Assembly: GCA_031271295.1 (NCBI GenBank)
Contig: JAISVZ010000119.1
Span: 1 to 64,000 of the forward strand
DNA from: Clostridiales bacterium
GTDB lineage: Bacteria; Bacillota; Clostridia; Lachnospirales; WQUN01
Direction of reading: 5' to 3'
Length of the DNA: 64,000 nucleotides
The notes under the pieces are model-generated. The model was not told the DNA's origin, made no database searches, and worked only from the letters and a program-made list of their open reading frames with translations. The position numbers and the translations under genes are program-made. This document shows positions 62,305 through 64,000 of the stretch, piece by piece; within the stretch, counting starts at the first letter, position 1; every line of letters starts with the position of its first letter.

Positions 62305-64000
62305 ATGCAGTCGTATAAATGGATTTGGAGTTATATTCGAAAGCATCTTAAATTTATGATTTTTGGGTTAACCCTGTGCTTGGCGGCTTCTGCGTTAAGT
62401 CTTGTTAACCCTATTGTTTCAGGCAGAATTGTAGATGAGGTTTTTGAGCAGGGGATGGTATTCAGGCTTCGTCCCCTGCTCATTATTATGATTGCGGTAA
62501 CTTTTTTAAAGTCCGCAATTCATTACATATTCAGGCAAATTTTCGAAATAACCTCGCAAAGAATTCTTGTAAGTTTGCGCAAGGATATTTACAGGCGGGT
62601 TCAGCTTCAAACGTTTAATTTTTTCGATACCAACCGCGTTGGCGATATTATGAGCCGCATGACAGGCGATTTAGAGGCCGTGCGTCATTTTTTGGCTTAT
62701 GTGGTTTACGGGCTTTTTGAAAACGTCGTTGTTTTTATCGCGGCGGTTATTTTGATGTTTTCAATGAGCTGGGAGATTGCTCTTTTAATACTTGCGGTTA
62801 CTCCGGTTATAGGCGTTGTTGCCATTCGGCAGTCCAAAGCCATAAAGCCCGCGTTTTCGCGCGTAAGGGAGCAGTTTTCCAAGCTTAATTCCGTGTGCCA
62901 GGAAAATATCAGCGGCAACCGTGTTGTAAAGGCATTTTCCAAGGAAGAATATGAAACGGAAAAGTTTAACGCCGAAAACCAGGAATACTTAGACGCAAAC
63001 GTAGCGTCGTCTAAAATTTGGGTTAAGTATTTGCCCATACTGGAATTTTGCGCGGGTCTGCTTTTTTTCATATTGCTTGTGGCGGGCGGCATTTTGGTTA
63101 TAACCGGCAGGCTTGAGCTTTGGAAAATGGTTACAATAAACGGCTATCTGTGGGCAATTTCAAACCCGCTTAGAATGGTTGGATGGCTTCTTAACGATAC
63201 GCAGCGGTTTAACGCCTCGCTGGATAAGGTGTATTCAATGATGCGTATGCCCATTAATATTAAATCCTCCGAAAACGCGTTCGACGGCGGAACACTAACC
63301 GGCAAGGTGGAATTTAAAAATGTCTCCTTCTGCTACGATTTGGAACGGCCGAAAAATTTGGCGCTTAAAAACATAACTTTCACCGCGCTGCCTGGGCAAA
63401 CCATTGGCATCGTAGGCGCGACGGGTTCCGGCAAAACCACGCTGATAAACCTAATAAGCCGCTTTTACGACACCACGCGCGGGGAAATTTTGGTAGACGA
63501 TATAAACGTTAAGGATTACAACCTTTTCAACCTAAGGCACTCCATTGCCGCCGCAACCCAGGACGTATTCCTTTTTTCCGATACTATCGAGGGCAACATT
63601 GCCTACGGCGTGCCGGACGTATCTTTAGAGGGCGTTTTAGACGCGGCAAAATCCGCGGGGGCGCACGAATTTGTTTCCAAAATGGAAGAGGGGTACGATA
63701 CCATAGTGGGCGAGCGCGGAGTTGGCTTATCCGGCGGGCAGAAGCAGAGGCTTGCGCTGGCAAGGGCGCTTGCCGCAAACCCGTCGATACTTATTTTAGA
63801 CGATACAACATCGGCGGTGGATATGGAAACCGAACACGAAATACAGCTTGCGCTTAAAGAAAAATATAACGGCAAAACCAAATTTATCATAGCGCACCGT
63901 CTTTCTTCGGTTATGCACGCGGATATGATTTTGGTTATGGAAAACGGTGAAATAACAGAACGCGGAACCCACGGCGAACTTTTGGAGCAAAAAGGCAGCT
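62305..64000 (+). CDS. ABC exporter, fused permease and ATPase (runs off the window)
   Basis: Starts MQSYKWIWSYIRKHLKF with GGGGAC 7 bases before the ATG and stays open to the window edge, 565 codons, close to the family's normal length of about 580-600. An N-terminal membrane domain with about six segments is followed by a nucleotide-binding domain: Walker A GATGSGKTT at about 371-379, signature LSGGQKQR near 475, Walker B ILILDDTTSAVD, and AHRLSS. This is the MsbA/LmrA-type exporter layout; such proteins often work as pairs with a second gene, which may lie beyond the edge. The substrate is unknown. Confidence 0.9.
   Translation, partial: MQSYKWIWSYIRKHLKFMIFGLTLCLAASALSLVNPIVSGRIVDEVFEQGMVFRLRPLLIIMIAVTFLKSAIHYIFRQIFEITSQRILVSLRKDIYRRVQLQTFNFFDTNRVGDIMSRMTGDLEAVRHFLAYVVYGLFENVVVFIAAVILMFSMSWEIALLILAVTPVIGVVAIRQSKAIKPAFSRVREQFSKLNSVCQENISGNRVVKAFSKEEYETEKFNAENQEYLDANVASSKIWVKYLPILEFCAGLLFFILLVAGGILVITGRLELWKMVTINGYLWAISNPLRMVGWLLNDTQRFNASLDKVYSMMRMPINIKSSENAFDGGTLTGKVEFKNVSFCYDLERPKNLALKNITFTALPGQTIGIVGATGSGKTTLINLISRFYDTTRGEILVDDINVKDYNLFNLRHSIAAATQDVFLFSDTIEGNIAYGVPDVSLEGVLDAAKSAGAHEFVSKMEEGYDTIVGERGVGLSGGQKQRLALARALAANPSILILDDTTSAVDMETEHEIQLALKEKYNGKTKFIIAHRLSSVMHADMILVMENGEITERGTHGELLEQKGS

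Overview
The window looks like a chromosome segment of a Bacillota bacterium, most likely class Clostridia. The reasons are low-to-moderate GC, strong AGGAGG ribosome-binding sites with many GTG/TTG starts, and gene families common in that group: a YesN-type AraC response regulator, a DUF2975/XRE pair, a WYL regulator, a CPBP protease, TupA-like ATP-grasp and tandem AAA/PD-(D/E)XK genes. All family names are recognised by eye from the translations; no database search was run. No rRNA, tRNA or CRISPR array was seen.

Region 1 (1-18.6 kb) is a glycan-building island. It starts at the cut end of an IS110-type transposase gene and a 59-bp tandem repeat. Four genes run rightward (FkbM methyltransferase, GT4, two GT32-type transferases). 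Eight genes run leftward from 18612 to 4986: a kinase-like/GT2 megafusion, GT32, TupA-like ATP-grasp, a GT32-GT2 fusion, GT2, two radical SAM paralogues and a methyltransferase. Eleven of the twelve proteins carry a small Rossmann-like module (G-x-G followed by a short 'IDNN'-like strand), attached at the N- or C-terminus of unrelated catalytic domains. This modular design is the most striking feature of the left third. Most of the island is visibly more AT-rich than the rest, and no flippase, polymerase or exporter is seen in it.

Region 2 (18.9-31.2 kb) holds two tandem AAA-ATPase/PD-(D/E)XK paralogues, a YesN-like regulator, a NUDIX-GNAT fusion, a DUF2975 membrane protein with its small XRE regulator, a DUF4153/4173-type membrane protein, and a probable exosortase K with its MSEP-CTERM target, a dedicated sorting pair.

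Region 3 (31.2-43.6 kb) is mostly ordinary: SEC-C protein, NYN/OST-HTH-like protein, MATE exporter, ABC-2 exporter pair, RsmC-like methyltransferase, nagA, a 23S/16S pseudouridine synthase, tgt, an APH-like phosphotransferase and a truncated Rpn-family nuclease remnant.

Region 4 (43.8-52.1 kb) is a three-gene leftward operon with its own promoter: a stand-alone protein resembling the C-terminal target-recognition part of Eco57I-type restriction-modification enzymes, a 964-residue protein of unknown family, and a 1508-residue DEAH helicase with a DUF1998/MrfA-like cysteine-rich tail. The last two are coupled by TAATG. It is the best candidate here for an undescribed defence-type system.

Region 5 (52.3-64 kb) has a secreted GH16 glucanase, a WYL regulator with a perfect 13-bp palindrome before a Cys-rich/GNAT fusion, three tandem hairpins with a compensatory base change, a CPBP protease, an AlkZ-like protein, an aldo/keto reductase with a TetR regulator and a promoter-overlapping palindrome, a toroid-fold protein, a degenerate EAL-HDOD protein and an ABC exporter cut by the right edge.
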